From contig NZ_JH815193.1 of the NCBI RefSeq assembly GCF_000296405.1, positions 353,712 through 417,711 on the forward strand: a DNA stretch of 64,000 bases. Reading direction: 5' to 3'. The stretch is from Corynebacterium otitidis ATCC 51513. Lineage in GTDB: Bacteria > Actinomycetota > Actinomycetes > Mycobacteriales > Mycobacteriaceae. The translations under genes and the position numbers were made by a program. Shown one piece after another: positions 9,304-17,874 of this stretch. The notes beneath the pieces were generated by a model that was given only the letters and a program-made list of their open reading frames with translations, ran no database searches and had not been told where the DNA came from. Positions within the stretch are counted from its first letter, which is position 1. Each line of letters starts with the position of its first letter.

Positions 9304-10136
9304 CGCGAGCGGTGCGCCCCGCCGCGGCGCGGGCGGCGCGCGAAGTAGCGGCCGTCGATCCGGTCGAGCGCGATGGGCTGGTGGTAGGCGCGGGTGAGGT
9401 TTTCCGAGGTGAGGACGTCGTCGATAAGCCCCTTGGCGACGACGTCGCCCTCGTCGAGGAGCATCGCGTGGCTAAATCCCTCGGGGATCTCCTCGACGTG
9501 GTGGGTGACCATGACGATCGCGGGCGCCTCGGGGTCGAGCACGAGGTCGGAGAGGAAGCTCAACAGGTCCTCGCGCGCCCCGAGGTCGAGCCCCGCGGTC
9601 GGCTCGTCGAGGATGAGGAGCTCCGGGTCGATCATCAGCGCCCGGGCCAGCGCGACGCGCTTGCGTTCCCCCTCCGAGAGCGTGCCCCAGCGCCGGTCCA
9701 CGAGGTGGAGCGCGCCGACGGCCTCGAGCACCTCGTAGGCGCGCTCGTGGTCCTGCTCCTCGTAGGTCTCCCGAAAGCGCCCGATGACCGCGTAGCCCGC
9801 GGAGATGACGAGGTCCTGCACCAGCTCGTTGGCCGGCATGCGGTTGGCGACCGCGGAGGACGACACCCCGATCAGCGAGCGCAGGTCGCGCATGTCGGTG
9901 CGCCCGATGCGCTCGCCGAGCAGCGTCGCCTCGCCCGTGGAGGGGAACGCCTCCGCCGAGGCGAGCCGCATGAGCGTCGTCTTGCCCGCCCCGTTGGGGC
10001 CGATGACCACCCAGCGCTCGTCGAGCTCGACCTGCCAGTCGAGGGGCCCGACGAGCGTGGCGCCGTCGCGCCGCAGGGACACGCCGGAGAAGTCGATCAC
10101 AAGGTCCTGGCTCTCATCGCTCACGGACACCATCAT
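9300..10136 (-). CDS. ABC transporter ATP-binding protein, no cognate permease nearby
   Basis: A 278-residue nucleotide-binding subunit. Walker A is GPNGAGKTT (46-54), the signature is LSEGE (153-157), Walker B is LLILDEPT (173-180), and the switch histidine lies in VTHHVEEI. It resembles ModF/YlmA-like cytoplasmic ABC proteins common in corynebacteria. No membrane subunit is encoded next to it, so its partner or non-transport role is unknown. It is first in the ABC-Nudix-methyltransferase operon. In the C. glutamicum order I recall, glgE and glgB precede this gene; here a monooxygenase block does. Confidence 0.9.
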   Translation of the reverse strand: MMVSVSDESQDLVIDFSGVSLRRDGATLVGPLDWQVELDERWVVIGPNGAGKTTLMRLASAEAFPSTGEATLLGERIGRTDMRDLRSLIGVSSSAVANRMPANELVQDLVISAGYAVIGRFRETYEEQDHERAYEVLEAVGALHLVDRRWGTLSEGERKRVALARALMIDPELLILDEPTAGLDLGAREDLLSFLSDLVLDPEAPAIVMVTHHVEEIPEGFSHAMLLDEGDVVAKGLIDDVLTSENLTRAYHQPIALDRIDGRYFARRPRRGGAHRSR

Positions 10137-10214
10137 GGCCCATCGCGGGGCCCGAGGACCACTCGCCGCGCCCGCGCGGCGCCGCCCGCCCGGCGCGCGC
10201 TTAGGTCCGCTCCC

Positions 10215-11510
10215 CTAGGCCGGCGGCTCGGGCAGCCCGAGGTTCTCGCGCAGCGTGTCGCCGGCGTAGCCCTCCGGGTAGATGCCGCGGTCCTTGAGCC
10301 TGGGGACGAGCTCGTTGACGATGTCGTCGATGCCGTGGGGCACGATATAGGGCGTGATATTAAACCCGTCGACCGCGCCCGACTCCGCGTAGTCGACGAG
10401 CCGGTCGGCGACCGCGTCGAACGTGCCGACGAACTCGCGGTTCTTGCCGGTGAGCTTCGCGGTCGCGGCGTCGCGCACGGACCAGCCCTTCTCCTTGGCC
10501 TCCGCGCGGAGGTCGTCGGCGAGCTCCTTGGCGTTGGCGCCCTGGAAGAGCTTCCCGCGGGTGCCGTCGGTGGTCTCGATGACGGGGTCGAAGTCGGGCA
10601 GCGGGCCGTCCGGGTCGAGGTCGGAGAGGTCCGTGCCCCAGTACGTCTCGAGATACGAGATCGCCTGCTCGGGGCCGACCTGCTGGCGGCGCAGCTCGTG
10701 CTCCTTCTCCTCGACCTCCGCGGGGGTCTCGGCGAGCACGAACTCCGCCCCGGGCATGACCTTGACGTCCTCGGGCCGCCGCCCGGCCTTTCTCACCCGC
10801 TCGTTGAGGTCCTCGCGGTACTCGTGGGCCTGGTCGAGCCTGGAGAACGGCGAGAAGATCACCTCGGCGTTGCGGGCGGCGAAGTCGCGGCCCTCCGGGG
10901 AGACGCCCGCCTGGAAGATGATGGGCTCGCCCTGCGGGCTGCGCGGCAGGCCCGGGGTGTGGGTGACCGAATAGTGCTTCGTCGAGGCGTCGACGCGCTC
11001 CCCGCGCCACGTCTGCCGCGCGATGCTCAGCACGTCGGCGGCGTTGGTGTAGCGGTCCGCGTGGTCGAGGTAGCCGCCGCGCTTGAAGTTCTCCCCGGTC
11101 CACGCGTCGTCGGTGGTCACGACGTTCCACCCGGCGCGCCCCTCGGAGACAAGGTCGAGGCTCTGCAGCCGCCTGGCGAGGTCGACCGGGTCGTTGTAGG
11201 TGGCGTTCTGGGTGGCGATGAGCCCGATGTGCTCGGTCTCCGCGGCGGCCGCGGCGAGCAGCGACTGCGCGTCGGGGCGGCCGACGACATCGAGGTCGTA
11301 GATCTCGCCGCGGTTCTCCCGCAGGCGCAGGCCCTCGGCGAGGAAGAAGTGCACGAAGCCGCCGCGCTCGGCGGTCTGGATCATGCGGCGGAAGGACTCG
11401 AACGCGATCTGCGAGCCGGCGGTCGGGGACTTCCACACGGTGCCCACGTTGACGCCCTGGAAGAACACCCCCAGCTGCAGCTGGCGCTTCGGTGTGGTGT
11501 TGGCTGCCAC
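10215..11510 (-). CDS. LLM-class flavin-dependent monooxygenase (NtaA/SnaA/DszA type)
   Basis: An FMNH2-dependent oxygenase of the bacterial luciferase-like superfamily. The core from LQLGVFFQGVNVGTVWK through LDLVSEGRAGWNVVTT and AGVSPEGRDFAARNAE matches the NtaA/SnaA/DszA/SoxA subfamily. The GTG at 11508-11510 (MAANTTPKRQLQLGV, 431 residues) is preferred because AAAGGA lies 10 nt upstream; an ATG at 11531 would read through that Shine-Dalgarno. It is the last gene of an apparent operon with the importer upstream. Oxidative C-S cleavage of the imported substrate is the likely role, by analogy with Bacillus YxeK; the substrate is inferred. Confidence 0.88.
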   Translation of the reverse strand: MAANTTPKRQLQLGVFFQGVNVGTVWKSPTAGSQIAFESFRRMIQTAERGGFVHFFLAEGLRLRENRGEIYDLDVVGRPDAQSLLAAAAAETEHIGLIATQNATYNDPVDLARRLQSLDLVSEGRAGWNVVTTDDAWTGENFKRGGYLDHADRYTNAADVLSIARQTWRGERVDASTKHYSVTHTPGLPRSPQGEPIIFQAGVSPEGRDFAARNAEVIFSPFSRLDQAHEYREDLNERVRKAGRRPEDVKVMPGAEFVLAETPAEVEEKEHELRRQQVGPEQAISYLETYWGTDLSDLDPDGPLPDFDPVIETTDGTRGKLFQGANAKELADDLRAEAKEKGWSVRDAATAKLTGKNREFVGTFDAVADRLVDYAESGAVDGFNITPYIVPHGIDDIVNELVPRLKDRGIYPEGYAGDTLRENLGLPEPPA

Positions 11511-11615
11511 TTCTTGTTGTTCCTTTCCCATCCCACGGTGGTGGCTGTCGGTTGCCGGTCGGTCCCCGCCGCCCGCAGCCGGGCGGCGGGGCCTTCTCGA
11601 GGTCTCTGTGGGTTC

Positions 11616-12734
11616 CTAGCCCTGTGCCGCGAAGCGGCTTTCCGGGTGCTCGAGGCCGAGCAGGTCGCGCAGGTGCGAGCCGGGCCTTGGCTCGGCGAGG
11701 GCGACGCGCTCCCGGAGCTTGGGGATGACGCTGAAGGCCGCCTCGTCGAGGTCGGCGTCGCTCTCCGCGAGGCGGACAAGCAGCCCGTCGCTGACCCGGG
11801 CGAGCTCCGCGAGCGCGTCGGCGGCCTCGTCGGCCGCGCCGGCGAGCACCGCGACGTCGTCCTCCTCGAAGGCGGCCTCGCCCTCGAGGCGGTGCCAGCG
11901 CTCCGCACCCGGCTCGCCGGCATGGTCGGCGGCGAGAACAGCCTCGGCGAGGACGAGCCGGTGGCCCGCCTCGCGGGCCCTCCCCGCGGCGGCGAGGGTC
12001 TCCTCGATGGTCGCGCCGCGCACGACGACCCCGTCGAGCTCCGGGCGGCCGGTGCCCGGCTCCGCGGCCGGGTCGCCCGCGAGCGCGAGCGGCGCGAAGA
12101 CCGGCAGCTGGCCTTGCGGGGAGCGCGGCGTGATCGAGGGCCCCTTGACCGAGTAGTTCTCGCCGACGAAGTCGGCGTAGTGGACCTTCTCGCGGTCGAT
12201 GAACCTACCCGTGGAGACGTCGCGGATGACGGCGTCGTCCTCCCAGGTGTCCCAGATGCGGCGCACCACCTCGACGGCGTCGGTGACCTCCCGGTTGAGG
12301 TCCTCGGCCGCGCCGCGGCCGACCGAGCTGCCCTCCTCCTTCGAGCCGGTGCCGTAGACGAGCCAGCCGCTGCGGCCGAGCGCGATGTGGTCGAGCGTCA
12401 TGAGCTGGGTGGCGAGGTGGAACGGCTCGGTGAAGACCGCATCGGCCTGCGGCACGACCGAGGCGCGCCTAAGTTTCGGCGCGAGGAAGCTGCCCAACAC
12501 CGTCGAGGAGAGCCGCTGCGGGTGGGCGGAGGCGGCCGCGTCGATCGGCCCGTCGCCGACGACGATCGCGGCCGCGCCCGCCGACTCCGCGAGCGCGGCG
12601 CGCCCCTGGATGCGCGCGGCCGCGGCGCTCGCCGCTCCCCCGCCGGCGGCGGGGTGGGCGCCCTCCCCGTCGAGAGAGATCGCGAGGAACGGGTCGGTAA
12701 GCGTCCGAGATGGGGTCCGGTTGTCGGTTGTCAT
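11616..12734 (-). CDS. Second LLM-class flavin-dependent oxidoreductase, divergent
   Basis: A 372-residue luciferase-like protein, more divergent than its neighbour. Recognisable blocks are HLATQLMTLDHIALGRSGW (about 106-124), AVEVVRRIWDTWEDDAVI, and VKGPSITPRSPQGQLPVF. The segment normally carrying much of the C-terminal flavin barrel is shortened and Ala/Glu-rich. It lies 84-105 bases upstream of the first monooxygenase on the same strand. It may be a second oxygenase, or a non-identical partner for the first. Confidence 0.82.
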   Translation of the reverse strand: MTTDNRTPSRTLTDPFLAISLDGEGAHPAAGGGAASAAAARIQGRAALAESAGAAAIVVGDGPIDAAASAHPQRLSSTVLGSFLAPKLRRASVVPQADAVFTEPFHLATQLMTLDHIALGRSGWLVYGTGSKEEGSSVGRGAAEDLNREVTDAVEVVRRIWDTWEDDAVIRDVSTGRFIDREKVHYADFVGENYSVKGPSITPRSPQGQLPVFAPLALAGDPAAEPGTGRPELDGVVVRGATIEETLAAAGRAREAGHRLVLAEAVLAADHAGEPGAERWHRLEGEAAFEEDDVAVLAGAADEAADALAELARVSDGLLVRLAESDADLDEAAFSVIPKLRERVALAEPRPGSHLRDLLGLEHPESRFAAQG

Positions 12735-12865
12735 GGTTGCGTATCAGCCCTCCGCGCTAGTTCTTCGTTCTTCGATGCTTGGTCGTGATCGGTCGGTGAT
12801 CCGCGTCGCGGGCGGCGTCCCTTACCGATTGTTGTCCGCCCTCACGGTTTTGGCCACGTGTGGCG

Positions 12866-13816
12866 CTAGTCGTACTCGACGTCGGTGTAGGGCTCGAGCG
12901 AGTGGGTCTCGGACTCGGGCAGCGCCTCCTCCTCGAGGTTCCACCTGGCGAGCGCCTCCTGGTAGAGCCCCTCGTCGATGAGCTCGTTGTAGGCCTGGGT
13001 GATGAGCGGGGCGAGCCCGTCGCCGCGCTTCGTCGTCGAGGCGACGAGCGTCTCGTCGGGCCAGCCGGCGTTAACCACCCCGACGATCTTGAGATCGTCG
13101 CGCATCGACTCGCGGTACGTGGCCGTGGGGTGCGGCCCGAAGAGCGCGTCGACCCGGCCCGCGGCCGCGGCCAAGACCATGTCCTCGCCGTTGGCGTAGT
13201 AGGCGAGCTCCGCGGGCTCCTTGCCCTCGGCCTCGAGCTGCTCGTTCCAGTCGAGCAGGATGCGCTCCTGGTTGGTCCCGGCGCTCACCGAGATCCGCAG
13301 CCCCGAGACATCGTCGATGGTCTCGATCGAGTCGTGCGGGCCGTCCGTAGCCGTCGAGAACGCCATGTAGGCGCCCCGGCACGTCGAGAAGTCAAAGCGC
13401 TCGAGGCGCTCCCGGTTGATCCCGATGTTGAAGTGGGCGACCTCGATATCCCCCGTCTCGAGCTTGAGCGGCCACGAGTCCCAGCTCATCGCCTGGAGGT
13501 CGAGCTCGAGGCCCAGCTTGTCGGCGACGAGCTGGGCCTGGTCGACCTCCACGCCGATCGGAGTCGAGTTGTCCGTCGCGACCATCGCGAACGGCGGACC
13601 GGGCTGCACGTTGTGCGCGACGGTGAGCTCCCCGTCCTCCGCGATCTCCTCGGGCACCCGGGCGGCGAGCTCCGGGTTCTCCTCGGCTCGCACCCGGTTC
13701 TGCTCCGGGGACAGGTTCAGGTCGGTATAGGCCGCGTCGTTGAGCGGCTGCGGGTCCTCACAGCCCGCGGCCGCCACCGCGGCGATCGCCACCGCGGCGA
13801 GCGGTTGCCACCTCAC
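12866..13816 (-). CDS. ABC importer substrate-binding lipoprotein, polar amino acid type
   Basis: A 316-residue solute-binding protein with a GTG start and a good Shine-Dalgarno (GGAGACGAGG). The signal peptide ends in a lipobox, AVAAAGC, with the lipidated cysteine at C19. The mature region has a family-3 (amino-acid) binding fold, seen in TPIGVEVDQAQLVADKLGLE, GDIEVAHFNIGINRERLERFDF and LRISVSAGTNQE. It is encoded with its own permease and ATPase. The ligand is inferred to be a sulfur-bearing amino acid or derivative from the adjacent monooxygenases and the McbR-like operator. Confidence 0.92.
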   Translation of the reverse strand: MRWQPLAAVAIAAVAAAGCEDPQPLNDAAYTDLNLSPEQNRVRAEENPELAARVPEEIAEDGELTVAHNVQPGPPFAMVATDNSTPIGVEVDQAQLVADKLGLELDLQAMSWDSWPLKLETGDIEVAHFNIGINRERLERFDFSTCRGAYMAFSTATDGPHDSIETIDDVSGLRISVSAGTNQERILLDWNEQLEAEGKEPAELAYYANGEDMVLAAAAGRVDALFGPHPTATYRESMRDDLKIVGVVNAGWPDETLVASTTKRGDGLAPLITQAYNELIDEGLYQEALARWNLEEEALPESETHSLEPYTDVEYD

Positions 13817-13847
13817 GAAGCCTCGTCTCCTCTCCTTGGTCGTCGTT

Positions 13848-14729
13848 CTAGTCGTTGCCGCCTCCCGATTCCTCGGCGCCCGGCGCGTCGCCGGCGTCCG
13901 GCCGCGCCTCGGCGACGGCGGCGAGGAACTCCGCGGTGCGGCGGTGGGTGGGGCGGGTGAAGATCCGCTCCGGCGGGCCGGTCTCGACGACCTCGCCGTC
14001 GGCCATCATCACCACCTGGTCGGCGACCTCGCGGGCGAAGGCGATCTCGTGGGTGACGATGACGAGCGTCGTGCCTGAGCGGGCGAGCTCCTTGATGACG
14101 GCGAGCACCTCGTCGACGAGCTCCGGGTCGAGCGCCGAGGTCGGCTCGTCGAAGAGCACGACCTTGGGCCGAAGCGCGAGCGCCCGGGCGATGGCGACGC
14201 GCTGCTTCTGCCCGCCGGAGAGCTGCCTGGGGTAGGTCTTCTCCTTGTCGGCGAGCCCGACGCGCTTCAAGAGCTCGCGGGCGCGCTCCTGGGCGGCCTT
14301 CTTCGGCAGCTTGAGCGCCCGAATCGGCGCCTCGGTGATGTTGTCTAAGACCGAGAGGTTGGAGAACAGGTTGAAGTCCTGGAAAACCATGCCGACCTGG
14401 AGCCGCTGGCGCAGCTGCTCGGCCTCGGTGAGCTGGACGAGCTGGTTGCCGCGGCGGCGATACCCGATGATCTCGTCGTCGATGGTCACCATGCCGCCGT
14501 CGATGGACTCGAGCGCGTTGATGGTGCGCAAGAGAGTCGACTTGCCAGACCCCGAGGGCCCGATGATGACGGCGACCTCGCCCGGCGAGACGTCGAGGTC
14601 CACGCCGTGGAGGACCTCCTCGCCGCTAAAGACCTTGCGCACCCCGCGGGCGCGGACCCGGCCCTGCTCCTCGCCGCCGGGCGGCGTCTTGGCCCTCCCG
14701 CTGGCGGTCCTGTCCTTCGTGATGGTCAC
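13848..14729 (-). CDS. Polar amino acid-type ABC importer ATPase (GlnQ-like)
   Basis: The GTG at 14727-14729 is chosen because AAGGAGGG lies 8 nt upstream; a TTG at 14735 would be only 2 nt from it. The protein has 293 residues. Walker A is GPSGSGKST (57-65), the Q-loop is VFQDFNLF, the signature is LSGGQ (170-174), and Walker B is VVLFDEP (190-196), followed by THEIAFAREVAD. The sequence is typical of GlnQ/TcyC/YxeO subunits. It sits 31 bases after the permease and 31 before the binding protein. Confidence 0.94.
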   Translation of the reverse strand: MTITKDRTASGRAKTPPGGEEQGRVRARGVRKVFSGEEVLHGVDLDVSPGEVAVIIGPSGSGKSTLLRTINALESIDGGMVTIDDEIIGYRRRGNQLVQLTEAEQLRQRLQVGMVFQDFNLFSNLSVLDNITEAPIRALKLPKKAAQERARELLKRVGLADKEKTYPRQLSGGQKQRVAIARALALRPKVVLFDEPTSALDPELVDEVLAVIKELARSGTTLVIVTHEIAFAREVADQVVMMADGEVVETGPPERIFTRPTHRRTAEFLAAVAEARPDAGDAPGAEESGGGND

Positions 14730-14760
14730 GCTCAATACCCTCCTTTCGTGGGTGGTGGGG

Positions 14761-15753
14761 CTACCGGGCCGCGGCCGGGCTCGGGCTCTCGCCGCGCTCG
14801 GCGAGCTTGCGGCGCCACTCGGTGATCTTCAGCCGCGCCTTCTGCAGCGGCGTGGGCGGCAGGGTACGCAGCGCGCCCTTGGCGAAGTGGCGCTCGAGGT
14901 AGAACTGCGCGACCGACAGGATGCTGGTGAGCACGACGTACCAGATCGTCGCGACCATGAGCATCGGCAGGACCTCCTGGGTGCGCGAGTAGATGATCTG
15001 CACCGTGAGGAAGAGCTCCTGGTAGGCGAGCACGTAGACGATCGCCGTGCCCTTGATCAGCGTGATGACCTCGTTGAAGGCCGCCGGCAGCGTGGCGCGC
15101 ATCGCCTGCGGCAACACGATGCGCAGGTTCCGGTGCCTCGCCGGGATGCCGAGCGCGGCCGCCGCCTCGAGCTGGCCCTGGTCGACCGAGAGGATCCCGC
15201 CGCGGATAATCTCCGCGGCGTAGGCCGCCTGGTGCAGCCCGAGGCCCAGGATCGCGGCGACGAGCGGGGTGACGACCTCGTTGGTGTTCGCGCTGACGAA
15301 CGTGATGTCGGTGAACGGGATGCCGATCTCGAGGGTCTCGAAGAGGTAGGCGAGGTTGTACCAGATGAGCAGCTGCACGAGCAGCGGCGTGGAGCGGAAC
15401 AACCACGAGAACGTCCACGCCACCCCGCTCATCAGAGGCGAGCTCGAGAGCCTCATGAGCGCGAGCACGAAGCCCAGGAGGAAGCCCACCACCCCGGAGA
15501 GCACCGTAAGGCGGAGGGTCTCCAAAAGACCCGCGAGGATCGACTCGGCGAACAGCCACTCGGCGACGACGTCCCACTCCCAGCGCGGGTTCGTCAGCAG
15601 CGAGGACGCCACGAGCACGACGATGAGTCCGGCGACGATGGTGCCGGCGATGTGGCTGGGCTTGCGGACCTTGACGATCTGATAATCGCTGACCGACTCC
15701 CCGGGCGGCGGACCCGACGACCGTCCGGGGGCGGCGGAAACCGTAGAAGTCAT
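14761..15753 (-). CDS. Polar amino acid-type ABC importer permease (HisMQ-like)
   Basis: The ATG at 15751-15753 gives 330 residues; sequence before it is promoter. The N-terminal 30 residues are hydrophilic, followed by about five membrane helices. The HisM/GlnP signature is FRSTPLLVQLLIWYN (119-133), and the EAA loop contacting the ATPase is GQLEAAAALGIP (193-204). The start codon is 7 nt after a TATGCT -10 box, so the mRNA is probably leaderless. It is first in the importer-monooxygenase operon and divergent from the FAD-binding protein gene. Confidence 0.92.
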   Translation of the reverse strand: MTSTVSAAPGRSSGPPPGESVSDYQIVKVRKPSHIAGTIVAGLIVVLVASSLLTNPRWEWDVVAEWLFAESILAGLLETLRLTVLSGVVGFLLGFVLALMRLSSSPLMSGVAWTFSWLFRSTPLLVQLLIWYNLAYLFETLEIGIPFTDITFVSANTNEVVTPLVAAILGLGLHQAAYAAEIIRGGILSVDQGQLEAAAALGIPARHRNLRIVLPQAMRATLPAAFNEVITLIKGTAIVYVLAYQELFLTVQIIYSRTQEVLPMLMVATIWYVVLTSILSVAQFYLERHFAKGALRTLPPTPLQKARLKITEWRRKLAERGESPSPAAAR

Positions 15754-15760
15754 GGCCGGG

Positions 15761-15816
15761 AGCATAGTCCGGGTAGACCGATTTGTCTTTAACCTAGGTA
15801 CGGGTCTGTCTAGGAT
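15761..15816. promoter_or_regulatory. Divergent promoters with McbR-like operator
   Basis: On the minus strand, AAGACA (15784-15789) and TATGCT (15761-15766) are 17 bases apart and drive the permease gene. On the plus strand, TTTAAC (15788-15793) and TAGGAT (15811-15816), also 17 bases apart, face the FAD-protein gene. TAGAC-N6-GTCTT at 15774-15789 matches 9 of 10 bases of the TAGAC-N6-GTCTA site known for the sulfur repressor McbR of C. glutamicum and covers the minus-strand -35 box. A second GTCTA half-site at 15808-15812 overlaps the plus-strand -10. ACCTAGGT (15792-15799) lies between. Confidence 0.65.
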
Positions 15817-15877
15817 GGGAGTGCGGCGCCGTCTACCGCGCGCCTTTAAGCCTACGCCGATCGCCCGAGGAGAGTTC

Positions 15878-17800
15878 ATGGCAACGACGAGAAAGTCCCT
15901 GCTCATCATCGGTGGCGGCCCCCGCGGCCTCGGCGTCGTCGAGCGGCTCGCCGCCAACGGGGACGCCTTCTCCTCGGCGCGGCTCGATATCACCGTCGCC
16001 GACCCCCTGCCCGCCGGCGCGGGCAAGGTGTGGCGGGAAAACCAGTCGCCGCTTCTGCGCATGAACTCCCGGGCGAAGGACGTCACCGTCTACACCGACT
16101 CGAGCTTCACCGGCGCCGGCCCCGTCGCCGAGGGCCCGAGCCTGGACGAGTGGGCCGAGCGCGTCGCCGCCGGCGACATCGTCGTAGACGGCGTCGACGA
16201 CGAGCTCGCCGAGGAGATCGCCGACCTCGGGCCGGAGGACTTCGCCTCGCGGCGCGCGCAGGCGCGCTACCTCGGCTGGGCCCTCGAGGAGGCCGAGGGC
16301 CGCTTGCCCGCCACGATCCGCGCGACCCACCGGCGAGCCAGCGTCACCGGCCTGCGCCGCGGCGACGACGGGCGGCTCGTCGCGACGCTGACCGACGAGG
16401 ACGGCGGCACCGAGGAGCTCGAGGCGGACCTCGCGGTGGTGGTCACCGGGCACACCGATTCGCGCCACGGGCCCCGCGAGGAGCGCCTCAATGAGTTCGC
16501 CGGGCGCCACGGGCTCACCTACCGCGGCCCCGGCCAGCCGCAGGATTCCTCCCTCGAAGAGATCGCGCCCGGGGAGCTCGCGCTGGTCACCGGCATGGGG
16601 CTCACCTTCGTCGACCTCGTCGCCCTCCTCTTCGAGGGCCGCGGCGGCGGCTTCGAGCCCGACCCCACCCCCGGCGACCCGGGCCGGCTGCGCTACGTGC
16701 CCAGCGGCCGCGAGCCGCGCCTCGCCGCCGGCTCGCGGCGCGGGGTGCCGAGGCTCTCGAAGGTGGCGGCGAGCCTCGCCGGGCCGGCCCCGAAGGGCCC
16801 GGCCATCCTCACCGACGAGTTCCTCGACGCGCTGCCCGAGGGCTTCCACTTCAGCCGCGACGTGCTGCCCCGCGCGCTCGCCGAGATCGAGTACCACGTC
16901 TACCGGGAGCTCTTCGCCGCCCACCCCGAGCGCACCCGCGGAAGTTGGGACGAGTTCGCCGAGCGCTTCGTCGCCGCCGCCGACGACGCGGCCGCCCGCG
17001 CGGAGCTCGTCGCCGAGGCGGTGCCTAACGAGTCCGACCGGCTGAGCCTCGCCGACGTCAACGACCCGCTGCGGGAGCTGGACACCCGGGACCTCGGGGC
17101 GCGCGACGAGGCCGTCGCCCGAGTCATCCGCGCGGACCTCGAGGCCCGCACCGATCCCGATCGCACGGATACCGCCGCGCTCGTCGCCGGCGTGCTCGTC
17201 GCCCACGCGCAGCTCGCCCGGCGGCTGCCCGCCCACCGCCAAGACCCCGACTACGCCGAGGAGTTCCCCGGCCGGTGGCAGACGTTCTTCAGCCTCGTCG
17301 GCTCGGGCCCGCCGCCGTTCCGGCTCCAGGAGATCCTCGCGCTCCACCGCGCGGGCTACGTCTCCTTCCTCGGGCCCCGCTCCGGGGTCGCGGCCGACGA
17401 GGACAAGGGCCTCTTCGTCGCGACCATCGACGGCGAGCCCACCGAGGTGCGCGCCCGCGCGGTCGTGGACGCGTTTTTGCCGCACAACGACATCAAGAAC
17501 TCCGTGAGCCCGCTGCTGCGCGGCCTCATCGGCGACGGCGGGCTGGGCCGCGAGTACGTGCCCGCCCCCGGCTTCCACAGCGGGAAACTCGACATTACCG
17601 CCGACCACCGGCTCGTCGGCCCCGACGGGGAGCCCCACGACGACCTGTGGGCGGCCGGGCCGCCCACCAAGGAGGTGCCGCTCGGCGCGTTCGTGCGCCC
17701 CGGCATCGACGCGCCCACGCTGCGCTACAACGACGAGATCGCCCGCGCCATCCTCGCCGCGGCGAGCGGCGACGGCGACGCGGGCGACCAGGACGACTAG
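15878..17800 (+). CDS. FAD/NAD(P)-binding protein (NAD_binding_9 type)
   Basis: The start is the ATG at 15878, preceded by GAGGAGAG; the open frame upstream is promoter sequence. The product has 640 residues. An N-terminal dinucleotide fold begins SLLIIGGGPRGLGVVERL (7-24). It is followed by PLPAGAGKVWRENQSPLLRMN, which is typical of the large FAD-NAD(P)-binding proteins of Pfam NAD_binding_9. A second conserved part, TVDLVALL-like at LTFVDLVALLFEGRGGGFE, follows. Divergent transcription from the importer operon and a shared operator suggest a redox role in the same sulfur-compound pathway. The reaction is unknown. Confidence 0.85.
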   Translation: MATTRKSLLIIGGGPRGLGVVERLAANGDAFSSARLDITVADPLPAGAGKVWRENQSPLLRMNSRAKDVTVYTDSSFTGAGPVAEGPSLDEWAERVAAGDIVVDGVDDELAEEIADLGPEDFASRRAQARYLGWALEEAEGRLPATIRATHRRASVTGLRRGDDGRLVATLTDEDGGTEELEADLAVVVTGHTDSRHGPREERLNEFAGRHGLTYRGPGQPQDSSLEEIAPGELALVTGMGLTFVDLVALLFEGRGGGFEPDPTPGDPGRLRYVPSGREPRLAAGSRRGVPRLSKVAASLAGPAPKGPAILTDEFLDALPEGFHFSRDVLPRALAEIEYHVYRELFAAHPERTRGSWDEFAERFVAAADDAAARAELVAEAVPNESDRLSLADVNDPLRELDTRDLGARDEAVARVIRADLEARTDPDRTDTAALVAGVLVAHAQLARRLPAHRQDPDYAEEFPGRWQTFFSLVGSGPPPFRLQEILALHRAGYVSFLGPRSGVAADEDKGLFVATIDGEPTEVRARAVVDAFLPHNDIKNSVSPLLRGLIGDGGLGREYVPAPGFHSGKLDITADHRLVGPDGEPHDDLWAAGPPTKEVPLGAFVRPGIDAPTLRYNDEIARAILAAASGDGDAGDQDD

Positions 17801-17840
17801 AAAAAACGGCGAGCGCCCCGGGGCTGAATCCCCGGGGCGC
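17801..17840 (-). terminator. Intrinsic terminator of the ybbN gene
   Basis: An 11-bp perfect stem (17813-17823 with 17830-17840) has a 6-base loop. Read on the minus strand it is followed by CGCCG and six T residues (17801-17806 as A on plus). It lies just past the YbbN stop and directly after the stop of the convergent FAD-protein gene. Confidence 0.8.
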
Positions 17841-17874
17841 CGGCAAGCGGGCCCAACGCGGCCCGCTCTGAGGT

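Noticed and set aside
9312-12788. A 1158-codon plus-strand open frame
   Set aside because: It is an antisense shadow across the ABC ATPase and two monooxygenases. Such frames are common when G+C is high; its translation is low-complexity.
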